DNA of 64,000 nt from Pelagicoccus sp. SDUM812002 (lineage in GTDB: Bacteria; Verrucomicrobiota; Verrucomicrobiia; Opitutales; Opitutaceae), in assembly GCF_031127835.1 (NCBI RefSeq), contig NZ_JARXHX010000007.1, forward strand, positions 124,001 to 188,000, in the 5' to 3' direction. Below the pieces are notes generated by a model that saw only the letters and a list, made by a program, of their open reading frames with translations, was not told the DNA's origin and searched no databases. Shown here one piece after another: positions 34,818-43,096 of the stretch. Position numbers and translations under genes: made by a program. Every line of letters begins with the position of its first letter. Position 1 is the first letter of the stretch.

Positions 34818-35724
34818 TCGGGTCGATGAAGGCGAGCTCGATCTCGACGAGGAGGTCGTGGCGGCAGATATCGGAGCGCAAGTAGATGAATTTGTCGGCG
34901 AATTGCGGGAAGCGTCGCTGAAGAAGAGCTTTGGCTTCCGTGTAGTGCTCGGGGTGGCGAAGGTATACTTTTCCGGAAAGGAGCGTTTGCTCGGCGGCTT
35001 GGTAGTCGGTGCCGACGAGTGTTTGGGCGGCGATTCGTTCGAGGTTGTCGCAGGTAATTTCGATCTGTCCAGCGAGGTCGCCGATGGCTTGTGACTCGTG
35101 TCCGAGCACGGCAGCGGTTCCCGATATGTAGCGATGATGGGCGCCGTTGATGGTGCCGGTGGTGGCGCGGGCGAAGGAGGGGGATTTGGGGCCGTATTGC
35201 CTCGGATAGCGGTAGGCCGGGGTTTGGTTGGGGTTTTCGTGGTGGTCGGGCCGAGAATCGGCTGCGATGAAGAGGATAGTCAGGTAATCACTATCGTTGC
35301 CTACGCAGGTTCCGGCGGGCATGTAGGCGATTTCGTTTTCGCCGAAAGCGTTGTGGAAGCTTTGGGAGCGGCCAGCGCAAAACTTGCGGTAGCGTTCCTG
35401 GTCGCCGTCACCGGAATTAATATGAGGAATGTAATTCCAGATTCGGAACAGGTACGCCTCTCGAGTCAGCTCAAAGAGTTCGTCGTAGATGCTCTCGGAA
35501 AGAGTAAGAATATCTTTGTCGGCGACGGGCACTGAGGCCAATCCTAGTGAGAGCTGGCGGTCTTGCCAAAGGTGGAAGCGCGATACTTGTCTGTATTGTT
35601 GAGGGGCAAGTGGAAGCTGCTCTCGTATTTGCTCGCCTAGAGGAGGAAGGCATAGGGGACCGAGGTCCGCTGTAGATAGGGAATAATCCGAAGGATGGCT
35701 GCGGCTGCCGTAGCTGACCTGCAT
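34804..35724 (-). CDS. Chorismatase (FkbO/Hyg5/XanB2 family)
   Basis: 306 residues. Hallmarks of chorismate-hydrolysing enzymes are clear: FRIWNYIPHIN (93-103), ERYRKFCAGRSQSF (110-123), PRQYGPKSPSFARA (174-187), ISGTAAVLGHES (200-211) and a late glutamate in EIELAFID (294-301). Members remove pyruvate from chorismate to give 3- or 4-hydroxybenzoate or a dihydroxycyclohexadiene acid; XanB2 supplies hydroxybenzoate for xanthomonadin. Which product this enzyme makes cannot be read from sequence alone. Encoded opposite the pigment operon, tail to tail with the ligase. Confidence 0.88.
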   Translation of the reverse strand: MQVSYGSRSHPSDYSLSTADLGPLCLPPLGEQIREQLPLAPQQYRQVSRFHLWQDRQLSLGLASVPVADKDILTLSESIYDELFELTREAYLFRIWNYIPHINSGDGDQERYRKFCAGRSQSFHNAFGENEIAYMPAGTCVGNDSDYLTILFIAADSRPDHHENPNQTPAYRYPRQYGPKSPSFARATTGTINGAHHRYISGTAAVLGHESQAIGDLAGQIEITCDNLERIAAQTLVGTDYQAAEQTLLSGKVYLRHPEHYTEAKALLQRRFPQFADKFIYLRSDICRHDLLVEIELAFIDPIKAT

Positions 35725-35790
35725 CTATTTGTGGAAAAGTGTGAGAGTGAAGGTTTGTTCGTTTGCGTGAAGATTAATCGAGATCCTCGT

Positions 35791-36198
35791 TTAGCCGTAG
35801 AGTTCGCGGTTCATGAAGACGATAATGTCTTTACGCAGGTTTTCGATCCAGCCAGTGGGGTCCTTCTTCTTTTTCTTTTCGCCCTTCTTATCGACGGCCC
35901 AAGAGTCTGAATGGACGTGTATGTTAGAGTCTTTGATGGTGAAAGTGAGGGTAGAGTCGTAGCCTCTGTGCGTAAGGTTGATGACAGTGTGGTCGGCTTC
36001 TTTTTTGATGATGTTCCAGCGTCTTCCGATTGCAGCTTTGATAATCGCTGACTGGACTCCTTCTTCTGAAAGTCCCTGAGGGATTACGATTTCGGTGTAG
36101 GGTTCGCTGGATTCGTCAGGCTCGCTGTGAACGGCAGTGGCACCGAATGACAGCAGGACCAGGAGAGAGGCTAGGGTGAATAACGTTTTAGAGTTCAT
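35791..36198 (-). CDS. Small secreted protein of unknown function
   Basis: 135 residues with an N-terminal signal peptide (to about residue 25). Mature part has SAIIKAAIGRRWNIIKK, a THRGYDSTLTFTI strand pair and a Lys-rich GEKKKKKD loop before a C-terminal helix. No family named with confidence. It sits between moaC and the chorismatase on the same strand, so it may be cotranscribed with the latter. Confidence 0.65.
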   Translation of the reverse strand: MNSKTLFTLASLLVLLSFGATAVHSEPDESSEPYTEIVIPQGLSEEGVQSAIIKAAIGRRWNIIKKEADHTVINLTHRGYDSTLTFTIKDSNIHVHSDSWAVDKKGEKKKKKDPTGWIENLRKDIIVFMNRELYG

Positions 36199-36289
36199 GA
36201 GTCGGAATCATTTTTAGGAGTTAACCTGAATAGGTGCGAGTAGGGCATTTCTTAAGAATAGCACGGCGGCTGCCAACAGTAAAAGAAGC

Positions 36290-36775
36290 CTAGGCAACGT
36301 AGTCACCGGACTTACCGCCCGTTTTTTCTAGAAGGCGAATATCTTCTATGACGATGGCCTTGGAGAGTGCTTTGCACATGTCATACAACGTCAAGGCAGC
36401 TCCGCTAGCGGCAGTTAGGGCCTCCATTTCCACTCCAGTTTTTGCGTCGGTCACAGCGGTTGCTTGTATTTCGACCCGGACATCGTCCAACGGCTTGATG
36501 GTGACGGAGCACTTGGTAAGTGGAAGCGGATGGCAAAGCGGGATGAGCTCGCTGGTCTTTTTGGCGGCTTGGATGCCGGCCAAGATGGCGGTGTGGAAAA
36601 CGGGGCCTTTTTTGCTCTGCAGCTCTTTCCCGTCGAACTGGGCCATGATCTCGGGGGTGAGCTTCACGATCGCGCGAGCGGTTGCGGAGCGGCGGGTGAT
36701 GGCCTTTTCAGTCACGTCAACCATGTGTGGTTGGAGGTCGTCGTCTAGGTGGGTGAATGTGTTCGCTGCGCTCAC
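36290..36775 (-). CDS. moaC: Cyclic pyranopterin monophosphate synthase
   Basis: 161 residues, usual length. With MoaA it converts GTP to cyclic pyranopterin monophosphate, the first stage of molybdenum cofactor synthesis. Visible signatures: ELIPLCHPLPLTK (about 76-88), GVEMEALTAAS, YDMCKAL and the C-terminal EKTGGKSGDY. Forty-two bases after moeA. No moaA is in the window. Confidence 0.95.
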   Translation of the reverse strand: MSAANTFTHLDDDLQPHMVDVTEKAITRRSATARAIVKLTPEIMAQFDGKELQSKKGPVFHTAILAGIQAAKKTSELIPLCHPLPLTKCSVTIKPLDDVRVEIQATAVTDAKTGVEMEALTAASGAALTLYDMCKALSKAIVIEDIRLLEKTGGKSGDYVA

Positions 36776-36817
36776 GAGGTGTTTAGGCTGTAAGATTGGG
36801 AATCGGTTGACCGGCGC

Positions 36818-38032
36818 TTAGCGCGGCCATGGGTAGTATTGGAAGGCTTCGCCTTCGGGGAATATATTGCGAGCCTTGGGCAGTTCGATAAAACCATCGG
36901 TTTGAGCCACGGAAACGAAATCGCCGGATGTGTTAAATAGGGCGGGCTTTACCCAGAGTTCTCCGCTGGGGCGTGGATCGGCGATCGCGGGCAGGAAGAG
37001 GGTAAGCTCGGGCTTGAAAGTGAGGTCGTGGGCAAGTTTGGCGTAAACGGGATTCGTTTTGGGAAGGCCGACCCATTTCTCGAAAGCGGGGATGGCGTAG
37101 CGCCGCAAGCAGGTGAAACAGGAGACTGGGTTGCCGGGGAGGGCGAATACGGGACGTCGCTCGCCGCCGCGGGAGAACTGCCCGTACCACATGGGTTTTC
37201 CGGGGCGCTGGCTGACCCATTGGAAGCGGATGGACACGCCGAGCTTTGCCAAGGTCTCTGGGATATGGTCGTATTTCCCTTTAGATACACCGCCGGCGAG
37301 AATCAGGGAGTCGCAGCGTTCGAGAATGGCGCGGAGCTGGGTTTCGAGCTCCTCAGGGTCGTCGGGGATATGCGCGAGTTCTACATCGGTGAACCCGGAT
37401 GACTTGAGAGCAGCCGACAGGGTGATGTCGTTCGAGCGGCGAATTTGGTGTGATTCGGGTATCTGCTCGATGGATACAAGCTCGTCGCCAGTGGAGACGA
37501 TGGCGATGCGAGGCATTTTGGATGTGACGATCTCGGTCTTTCCTACCGAGGCGGCAATTGCGATCTCCTTGGCAGTGATAAGGCGATGGGCAGATAGGAG
37601 CTCTTTACCTGATTTGCAGTCGCTGCCTTGGCTGTGTACTCCTGAGTGAAAGTCGAGTTGCAGCCCGTCGGGCAGCTTAACGGTGTTGCCCGTGATTTTG
37701 ATTTCTTCGACGGGGATAACGCAATCGGCGAGGCGGGGTAGGGGAGCGCCGGTCATGATCTCGAAGGCGCTCTTCACGTCGGGCAGTTCGGCTTGAGGAG
37801 TTCCGGCTGCTGCGGTGCCGGCGATGTTGAATTTGCGCTGGCCAGTGTTGTAGGAGGAACTGTTGATCGCGATGCCGTCGAGCGTTGCTCGGTCAAACGG
37901 GGGAAGGGCGCGGTCTGCGACGATAGGCTCGCGAAGGCAACGTCCGAGCGCCTCTTCAATAGAGACGGTCTCTGTTTCAATTTCCCCGATACTATCGAGT
38001 ATTAGTTTCTCGGCTTCCTGAACGGTAATCAC
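36818..38032 (-). CDS. moeA: Molybdopterin molybdenumtransferase
   Basis: 404 residues, full MoeA. Inserts molybdate into adenylylated molybdopterin. N-terminal EALGRCLREPIVADRALPPFD (about 24-44), the MoCF-domain motifs STGDEL (about 178-183), ILAGGVSKGKYDHIPE, and FALPGNPVSCF, then the C-terminal beta barrel. First gene of the moeA-moaC unit; its start is about 120 bases from the divergent nfeD gene. Confidence 0.95.
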   Translation of the reverse strand: MITVQEAEKLILDSIGEIETETVSIEEALGRCLREPIVADRALPPFDRATLDGIAINSSSYNTGQRKFNIAGTAAAGTPQAELPDVKSAFEIMTGAPLPRLADCVIPVEEIKITGNTVKLPDGLQLDFHSGVHSQGSDCKSGKELLSAHRLITAKEIAIAASVGKTEIVTSKMPRIAIVSTGDELVSIEQIPESHQIRRSNDITLSAALKSSGFTDVELAHIPDDPEELETQLRAILERCDSLILAGGVSKGKYDHIPETLAKLGVSIRFQWVSQRPGKPMWYGQFSRGGERRPVFALPGNPVSCFTCLRRYAIPAFEKWVGLPKTNPVYAKLAHDLTFKPELTLFLPAIADPRPSGELWVKPALFNTSGDFVSVAQTDGFIELPKARNIFPEGEAFQYYPWPR

Positions 38033-38151
38033 TAAGGCAGGACAATTCCTATTTTTCCCGCTTGGGCAAATAAAACTGTCGCTTTGCGGATGGAGGCTAT
38101 CGCTTCTGGCTTGCGGGATATGCGTAAGTAGGGTTTTGTGCAGCAGTACCC

Positions 38152-38610
38152 ATGAGCGAACTTACCCTTGATCCCGCTGTTATCTGGCTGATTGCTGGAG
38201 TAGTACTAATCGTCGCCGAATTTATCGTACCGGGACTGGTTATTATCTTCTTTGGGCTGGGGGCCTTGATCGTGTCTCTGCTGGCTTATTTGGGGTGGGT
38301 GACTGAGCTGAGTTCCCAGCTGTTGATTTTCAGTGCGCTTTCAATCGTATTGCTTTTCGGACTACGGTGGCAGTTCAAAGGCTGGTTTGTCGGCCAATCC
38401 GCCGAAACGGGTGGCAGCGATGAGTTGTCGGACTTGATTGGCAAGGAGGTGACTTGCTTGACCGGGTTCAGTCCAGATCGGCCGTACGGTAAGGTCGAGT
38501 TCAAGGGGGCTAACTGGAAGGGCCGCTGCGAACAGGAGCTGAAGGTAGGCTCGGTCGCGATTATCGAATCTATCGATGGACTGTGCCTCAACCTCAAGCC
38601 GCGTGATTGA
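38152..38610 (+). CDS. NfeD family membrane protein (short form)
   Basis: 152 residues. Two to three helices in the first 80 residues (VIWLIAGVVLIVAEFIVPGL onward) and a C-terminal OB-fold-like beta barrel (about 90-150, with GKEVTCLTGFSPDRPYGKVE). This short NfeD1b type lacks the protease domain and is regularly encoded just before an SPFH protein, as here. Thought to act in membrane microdomain or quality-control function. Confidence 0.92.
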   Translation: MSELTLDPAVIWLIAGVVLIVAEFIVPGLVIIFFGLGALIVSLLAYLGWVTELSSQLLIFSALSIVLLFGLRWQFKGWFVGQSAETGGSDELSDLIGKEVTCLTGFSPDRPYGKVEFKGANWKGRCEQELKVGSVAIIESIDGLCLNLKPRD

Positions 38611-38687
38611 GACCAAGCTTTCGCATCCGAATTTGTCCGACTTAAGCTAGAGTCGGTACCCTTTAAACCCCAAGTCAAAGTCGTCCT

Positions 38688-39611
38688 ATGCAGTCCTTAA
38701 TTGTTACCGGTGTTATCTTAGTCGCAGTGCTCATCATCTTGATGAAAACTGCTCGAATCGTACCTCAGAAGGAGGCTCACGTCGTCGAGCGTCTCGGCAA
38801 GTACTCCAAGACTTTAGAAGCGGGCTTCCACATCCTCGTCCCTTTTTTGGACAAGGTTTCCTACAAGCATTCCCTCAAGGAAATCGCGACGGATGTGGCA
38901 CCGCAGACGTGTATCACCAAAGACAACATAGCGGTGGAGATTGACGGCATTCTCTACTTCCAAGTGCTCGACCCTCGTAAGGCGAGCTATGGGATCGATA
39001 ACTACCGCTACGCGGCGACCCAATTGGCCCAGACTACGTTACGTTCGGAGATCGGCAAGATGGAGCTAGACAAGACCTTCGAGGAGCGGGAGACCATCAA
39101 TGCCAATATCATCGAGGCTATCGACAAGGCTTCAGAGCCTTGGGGCCTCAAGATCACTCGCTACGAAATCCGCAACATCGAGCCGCCGCAGAGCGTCAAG
39201 GATGCGCTGGAGAAGCAGATGAGAGCCGAACGCGAACGGCGTGCGGTAGTCGCCAAGTCCGAAGGCGATCGTGAGGCCAAAGTTAATGTGTCCATGGGTG
39301 AAAAGCAGGAAGCGATCAACTGGTCTGAAGGCGAGAAGATGAAACGTATCAACGAAGCGGAAGGGCGAGCTCGCGAGATCGAGCTCGTTGCGATTGCCAC
39401 TGCTGAAGGCCTCAAGAGGGTTTCCGAAGCGATAAGCCTGCCCGGCGGCCGAGACGCTGTGAGCCTGCGCGTGGCGGAGCAGTGGGTGAAGGAATTCGGT
39501 AATCTCGCCAAGCAAAACAATACCATGATAATCCCTTCGAACCTCGCTGACATTTCAGGAACAGTGGCGAGCTTGACCAAGGTGTTCGAAGAAACGAGAC
39601 GCACCTCTTAG
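38688..39611 (+). CDS. qmcA: SPFH/band 7 paraslipin (QmcA-like)
   Basis: 307 residues. Single N-terminal membrane anchor (about 4-20), then the SPFH domain beginning IVPQKEAHVVERLGKYSKTL and including RYEIRNIEPPQSVKDALEKQ, followed by a coiled coil. Typical length for QmcA/stomatin-like paraslipins. Cotranscription with nfeD is likely (77-base gap). Role: scaffold of membrane protein quality control; no direct evidence here. Confidence 0.93.
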   Translation: MQSLIVTGVILVAVLIILMKTARIVPQKEAHVVERLGKYSKTLEAGFHILVPFLDKVSYKHSLKEIATDVAPQTCITKDNIAVEIDGILYFQVLDPRKASYGIDNYRYAATQLAQTTLRSEIGKMELDKTFEERETINANIIEAIDKASEPWGLKITRYEIRNIEPPQSVKDALEKQMRAERERRAVVAKSEGDREAKVNVSMGEKQEAINWSEGEKMKRINEAEGRAREIELVAIATAEGLKRVSEAISLPGGRDAVSLRVAEQWVKEFGNLAKQNNTMIIPSNLADISGTVASLTKVFEETRRTS

Positions 39612-39810
39612 GGACGCGAGATCCGTGGCTTAAGGGTATTGATAGTTATAACTAGGGTAGAGGCTGAGAGGTTGTCTGCGGACCCTACTGAGGCCGAAAC
39701 CTATACCTTCTAGGTTATTTTGCCAATTTACGTCTTTGAAGGTTGGATACGACCGTTAATAAGGTTTCAAATTACGAGAGATAGGCGCTTATAGCTTATC
39801 AAACTACTTA

Positions 39811-39816
39811 TATAAT
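39811..39816 (+). promoter_or_regulatory. Possible -10 element before the HDOD gene
   Basis: TATAAT in an AT-rich stretch 15 bases upstream of the 39831 ATG. No good -35 hexamer at the expected distance. If real, transcription would start about 8 bases before that ATG, which would favour the in-frame ATG at 39903 as the translation start. Confidence 0.3.
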
Positions 39817-39830
39817 TCATTCATAGCCCG

Positions 39831-41093
39831 ATGATTACTCAGGGAGGCGAGGTAGAAGCCGCGATCCAAAGAAACCTTCGGGGGTTGGATGAGATCGATT
39901 TGATGAGCACAGCGGGGAAAAAGTTAATCAGCATACTAGTCGTAGATGGCGATCGCCACTACTTGGACGCGGTGCGAGCGGATGCCAGTTTCAATATGCC
40001 AGGATGGGTCGCTCGAGTGGCTTCCAGTATGGAGGAGATGGTTCGAGCGATTGGGGAGGCGAGAGCGGACGTATTTATCGTCGGTGGAGGGCTGCCGGAC
40101 GGTGGCCCGATTGAGGCTTTGCAAAAATCCAAGGAGCTTTCACCGAATTCGCTCCGTTTTCTCGCTTACACCGAAGCGGAAAAGGACCTGCTGAGCAAGA
40201 CCGTGGGTTTAACCCACCGACGAGTGGAGAAACCGGTCACTCCGACGGCGCTGAATTTAGCCGTGCGGCAGGTGCTGGTCACTCATTTGAGGATCAGAAA
40301 GCCTGAAGTGGCGGCCATTGTCCGCGACACGAAGGAGTTGCATGTGAACACGCAGCCGATGCAAGAGCTGCTTAAGACGGCCGACGATCCAGAGTGCGAG
40401 CTAGAGGACTTGGCTCGCATCATCATGCAGCACCCAACTGCGGTAGCGACGATTCTCCAAGTGGTGAACACAGCGTTTTATGGGACGCCCGGTGACGTGG
40501 AGACGATCGAGGAAGCCTTGCAGATACTGGGCATGGATTTCGTGCGCAATCTCGCGATCACCGAACTTGCCAAGAAGCAACTGCGTCTGAGTCCTGGCTT
40601 GCACGAGCTTGCGAACTCGATTCTGCAGCATTCGATCGAGACCAGCCAATACGGACTGCGCATGCGCCAGCACGTGAGAAACATGCGCTTGATCCAGCAA
40701 ATCAGCAGTATCGCCCTTCTGCATGACTTGGGTAAACTCGTGTTGCTCGCTGCCAAGGGTAACGATTATGCGGATCTCATGGGGCAGTCGGTCGATTCCA
40801 ATACCCCTTCATGGAAACTGGAACGCGAAGCCTACAAGTGCGACCACGCGTCGATCGGAGGATTTCTATTCGCGATGTGGGGCTTGCCGGAAGTGATCAT
40901 TCGAGCGGTGACTTGGCACCATCAGCCTGAGAAAGTCGCCGAAAAGGACTATTGCGCGACATCGCTGCTGCATTTCGCTAACTACGCAGCCCACTCGAAC
41001 CAAGGCGTGTCATGCTATTGTGGAGACAGGCTCAATGAGGATCTGGCTGAGAAGCTCGGTCTGTCTCCAGATTTCGCCTACGACTTTGACTAG
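39831..41093 (+). CDS. HDOD domain protein with receiver-like N-terminus
   Basis: 420 residues from 39831; an in-frame ATG at 39903 would give 396 and begins just before the receiver-like domain, so the start is uncertain. Receiver-like domain at about 32-150 (ISILVVDGDRHYLDAV, VFIVGGGLPDGG); the usual phosphorylated Asp is replaced in a GGGLPDG loop, so phosphorylation is doubtful. HDOD domain at about 165-365 (LARIIMQHPTAVATILQVVN, ALLHDLGKLVLLA). HDOD proteins take part in signalling, motility or surface-behaviour control; target unknown. Confidence 0.85.
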   Translation: MITQGGEVEAAIQRNLRGLDEIDLMSTAGKKLISILVVDGDRHYLDAVRADASFNMPGWVARVASSMEEMVRAIGEARADVFIVGGGLPDGGPIEALQKSKELSPNSLRFLAYTEAEKDLLSKTVGLTHRRVEKPVTPTALNLAVRQVLVTHLRIRKPEVAAIVRDTKELHVNTQPMQELLKTADDPECELEDLARIIMQHPTAVATILQVVNTAFYGTPGDVETIEEALQILGMDFVRNLAITELAKKQLRLSPGLHELANSILQHSIETSQYGLRMRQHVRNMRLIQQISSIALLHDLGKLVLLAAKGNDYADLMGQSVDSNTPSWKLEREAYKCDHASIGGFLFAMWGLPEVIIRAVTWHHQPEKVAEKDYCATSLLHFANYAAHSNQGVSCYCGDRLNEDLAEKLGLSPDFAYDFD

Positions 41094-41102
41094 GTTGAAC
41101 TC

Positions 41103-41137
41103 AAAAAAAGCCGCGACTCATAGAGCTGCGGCTTTAT
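41103..41137. terminator. Shared bidirectional terminator
   Basis: Stem AAAGCCGC (41107-41114) with GCGGCTTT (41128-41135) and an inner CTC/GAG pair. Seven As on the left and TTTATT on the right serve both strands. It lies between the converging HDOD and isomerase-like genes. Confidence 0.85.
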
Positions 41138-41156
41138 TAATGGAATTGTCTAGGAA

Positions 41157-41903
41157 CTAGGCTAAGGAGCGCATCTTTTCCACGCACTCCGTTAGGGCGG
41201 GAACTGGGTTGTCGGGATCGGCCTCGTATTCAAGAATGCTGACGCCTGAGTAGCTCTGTTTTTCGAGCTCGTCGAGCAGGCCCTTGAGGTCGAGGTTTCC
41301 CTCGCCCACTACGGTGTCTTGCCATTGCCCGTTACGCTCGAAGACGAAGTCCTTGAAGTGGATGCCGTAGAGTTGCCCTGCGTACTTTTGAGCCCACTCT
41401 ATCGGGTTGCCTCGATTGGGACCGATCTGCATAGCCCAAGCTGTATCCATACAAAGTCCGATTTGCGGAGTGCCTAGGCCAATCAGCAGTTCCAAGACGT
41501 CTGGCTGTCCGCCGAACATGTATCCGCCGTGGCAGTGGATGCCGACCTTGATGTCGTACTTGTCGCACCACGACTTCACTTGGCTTATCGCTTGGTTGAA
41601 AGTGCCGACTTGGAAATGGGCGGTGATGTGCTTAGCGCCGGCTGCTGCGGCGCATTCGAAGTAAGACTCCTGGTCGGCGTTTCCGACGAAGGTCTGCACT
41701 CCAAGGGATACGATTGAGATGCCCTCGTCGTCGTAAATTTTGATGTCTTCTTTCCAGCTCGATATGTCGTCGAAATCGGCATGCACAGCGCAGACCTCGA
41801 TCTTATCGAGTCCGATTTCACGAACCTTTGTTGCGACGTCTGTATTTTTCTTGAATTCGCGGAAGCAGTAGCTCTGAACGGCGAGGTTGTCTAGAATGCT
41901 CAT
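41157..41903 (-). CDS. Sugar phosphate isomerase/epimerase (xylose isomerase-like TIM barrel)
   Basis: 248 residues of the AP-endonuclease-2/xylose-isomerase-like fold. Visible metal-site pieces are KVGIHCHGGYMFGGQP (about 135-150), GLCMDTAWAMQIG (about 167-179), YGIHFKDFVFE (about 193-203) and a late LEYEADPDNP. Substrate unknown. It follows a Gfo/Idh/MocA dehydrogenase by 39 bases, a pairing that recurs in Verrucomicrobiota and Planctomycetes for catabolism of sugars or polyols. Confidence 0.88.
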   Translation of the reverse strand: MSILDNLAVQSYCFREFKKNTDVATKVREIGLDKIEVCAVHADFDDISSWKEDIKIYDDEGISIVSLGVQTFVGNADQESYFECAAAAGAKHITAHFQVGTFNQAISQVKSWCDKYDIKVGIHCHGGYMFGGQPDVLELLIGLGTPQIGLCMDTAWAMQIGPNRGNPIEWAQKYAGQLYGIHFKDFVFERNGQWQDTVVGEGNLDLKGLLDELEKQSYSGVSILEYEADPDNPVPALTECVEKMRSLA

Positions 41904-41942
41904 TTTCTGGGTATTGGTTAAGAGATTATGGGTTTTAGGAAG

Positions 41943-43046
41943 CTATAGGTCGACCGACTTGCCGGTTCGGGTGGATTCGGCGACTGCATCCAGAATTTTC
42001 TGGACCACGAGCGCTTCGTCAGCGGTGACGAGCAGCGGTTCGCCATCGATCAGGTGGTTCGCGAAGTTGTGGAATCGGTCGCAATGTTCCAACGCAGGTT
42101 TTGCTGCGACTTTGTCGATGACTTGATAGTCAGCGTTGTGAGGATCGTTGCGTTTGTAAAGTTTGGATGGATACAAGCTTGCTCCCATCTCAGTCCCGAA
42201 AAGCTCAACGTCCATGCGGTTTGAGTCCTTGATGTGAGCGGCCCACGAGACTTCGAGGCAGATGGTGGCTCCATTTCGCATCTTGATCATGGCGGTGGCG
42301 AGATCGTCGACGTCGAAGGTGGTTTCCGTTGCATCTGAAATTCCCCATCCGCCTTCGCCTAAGCCGCGATTTCCGAATTTCGTGTAAGTCGTGCCGAACA
42401 CGGAAACGGGATCGAAATTTCCCATGGTGTGGAGACAAAGGTCGAGCAGGTGGACACCGATGTCGTTGATCGCTCCTGCTCCGGCCAACGCTTTGTTGCC
42501 AAACCAGGTACCGAGCTTTGGAATACCTTCTCGTCTGAACCAGTACGCTTTCGCGTAGTAAATCTCTCCGAGGGCGCCGGTGTCGGCTATGGCTTTGATC
42601 TTTTGGGAGTCCTCGTTAAAGCGTTGGTTCATGCCGACAGAGAAGACTCGGCCCGTTTCCTTGGATACGCGGATCACCTCCTCTGCCTCTGCGGTGCTCA
42701 TTGCGAAAGGCTTCTCTAGGATGACATGCTTGCCAGCTTTCATGGCTTCGGTTGCGAGCGACGCATGAAATTTGTTAGGGACAGCGATGTAGACCGCGTC
42801 TACATCTGGGCAGGCAAAGAGGTCAGCGGAATCCGTGAATCGATGCTTTATGTCAAATTTGTCTGCTAGTTCGTCAGCCCTCTCCTTGTTGAGGTCTTGC
42901 ACGGCGACGACGCTCGCCTTGTTGTGTTTTTGTATAGATTCGGCACTGTATTGTGAAATCTTGCCTGAACCGATGAATCCGAAACGTACTTCTTTCATTG
43001 TTGGGGATGAGGTTGTAGGAGGAGCGTGGGAAGATTGTTGGGTCAT
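41943..43046 (-). CDS. Gfo/Idh/MocA family oxidoreductase
   Basis: 367 residues as given; an internal ATG at 42998 begins the conserved domain (MKEVRFGFIGSGKISQYSAE) and may be the true start. NAD(P)-binding GFIGSGKI and the EKPFAMS signature (about 115-121) are intact, followed by the C-terminal alpha/beta domain with AGAINDIGVHLLDLCLHT. Oxidises or reduces a sugar or inositol-like substrate. Shares strand with the isomerase-like gene and faces a divergent AraC regulator 50 bases away, its probable controller. Confidence 0.9.
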   Translation of the reverse strand: MTQQSSHAPPTTSSPTMKEVRFGFIGSGKISQYSAESIQKHNKASVVAVQDLNKERADELADKFDIKHRFTDSADLFACPDVDAVYIAVPNKFHASLATEAMKAGKHVILEKPFAMSTAEAEEVIRVSKETGRVFSVGMNQRFNEDSQKIKAIADTGALGEIYYAKAYWFRREGIPKLGTWFGNKALAGAGAINDIGVHLLDLCLHTMGNFDPVSVFGTTYTKFGNRGLGEGGWGISDATETTFDVDDLATAMIKMRNGATICLEVSWAAHIKDSNRMDVELFGTEMGASLYPSKLYKRNDPHNADYQVIDKVAAKPALEHCDRFHNFANHLIDGEPLLVTADEALVVQKILDAVAESTRTGKSVDL

Positions 43047-43096
43047 TGCTTGGGAGTCGCAATTCGTTAGGGTATCAAAAATATCGGATTGTGTGA

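Noticed and set aside
34804-35724. RidA-type deaminase assignment for the chorismatase
   Set aside because: The fold is related, but the WNYIP, ERYRxFxxGR and PRxYGPxxPxFARA motifs and the 306-residue length are those of chorismatases.
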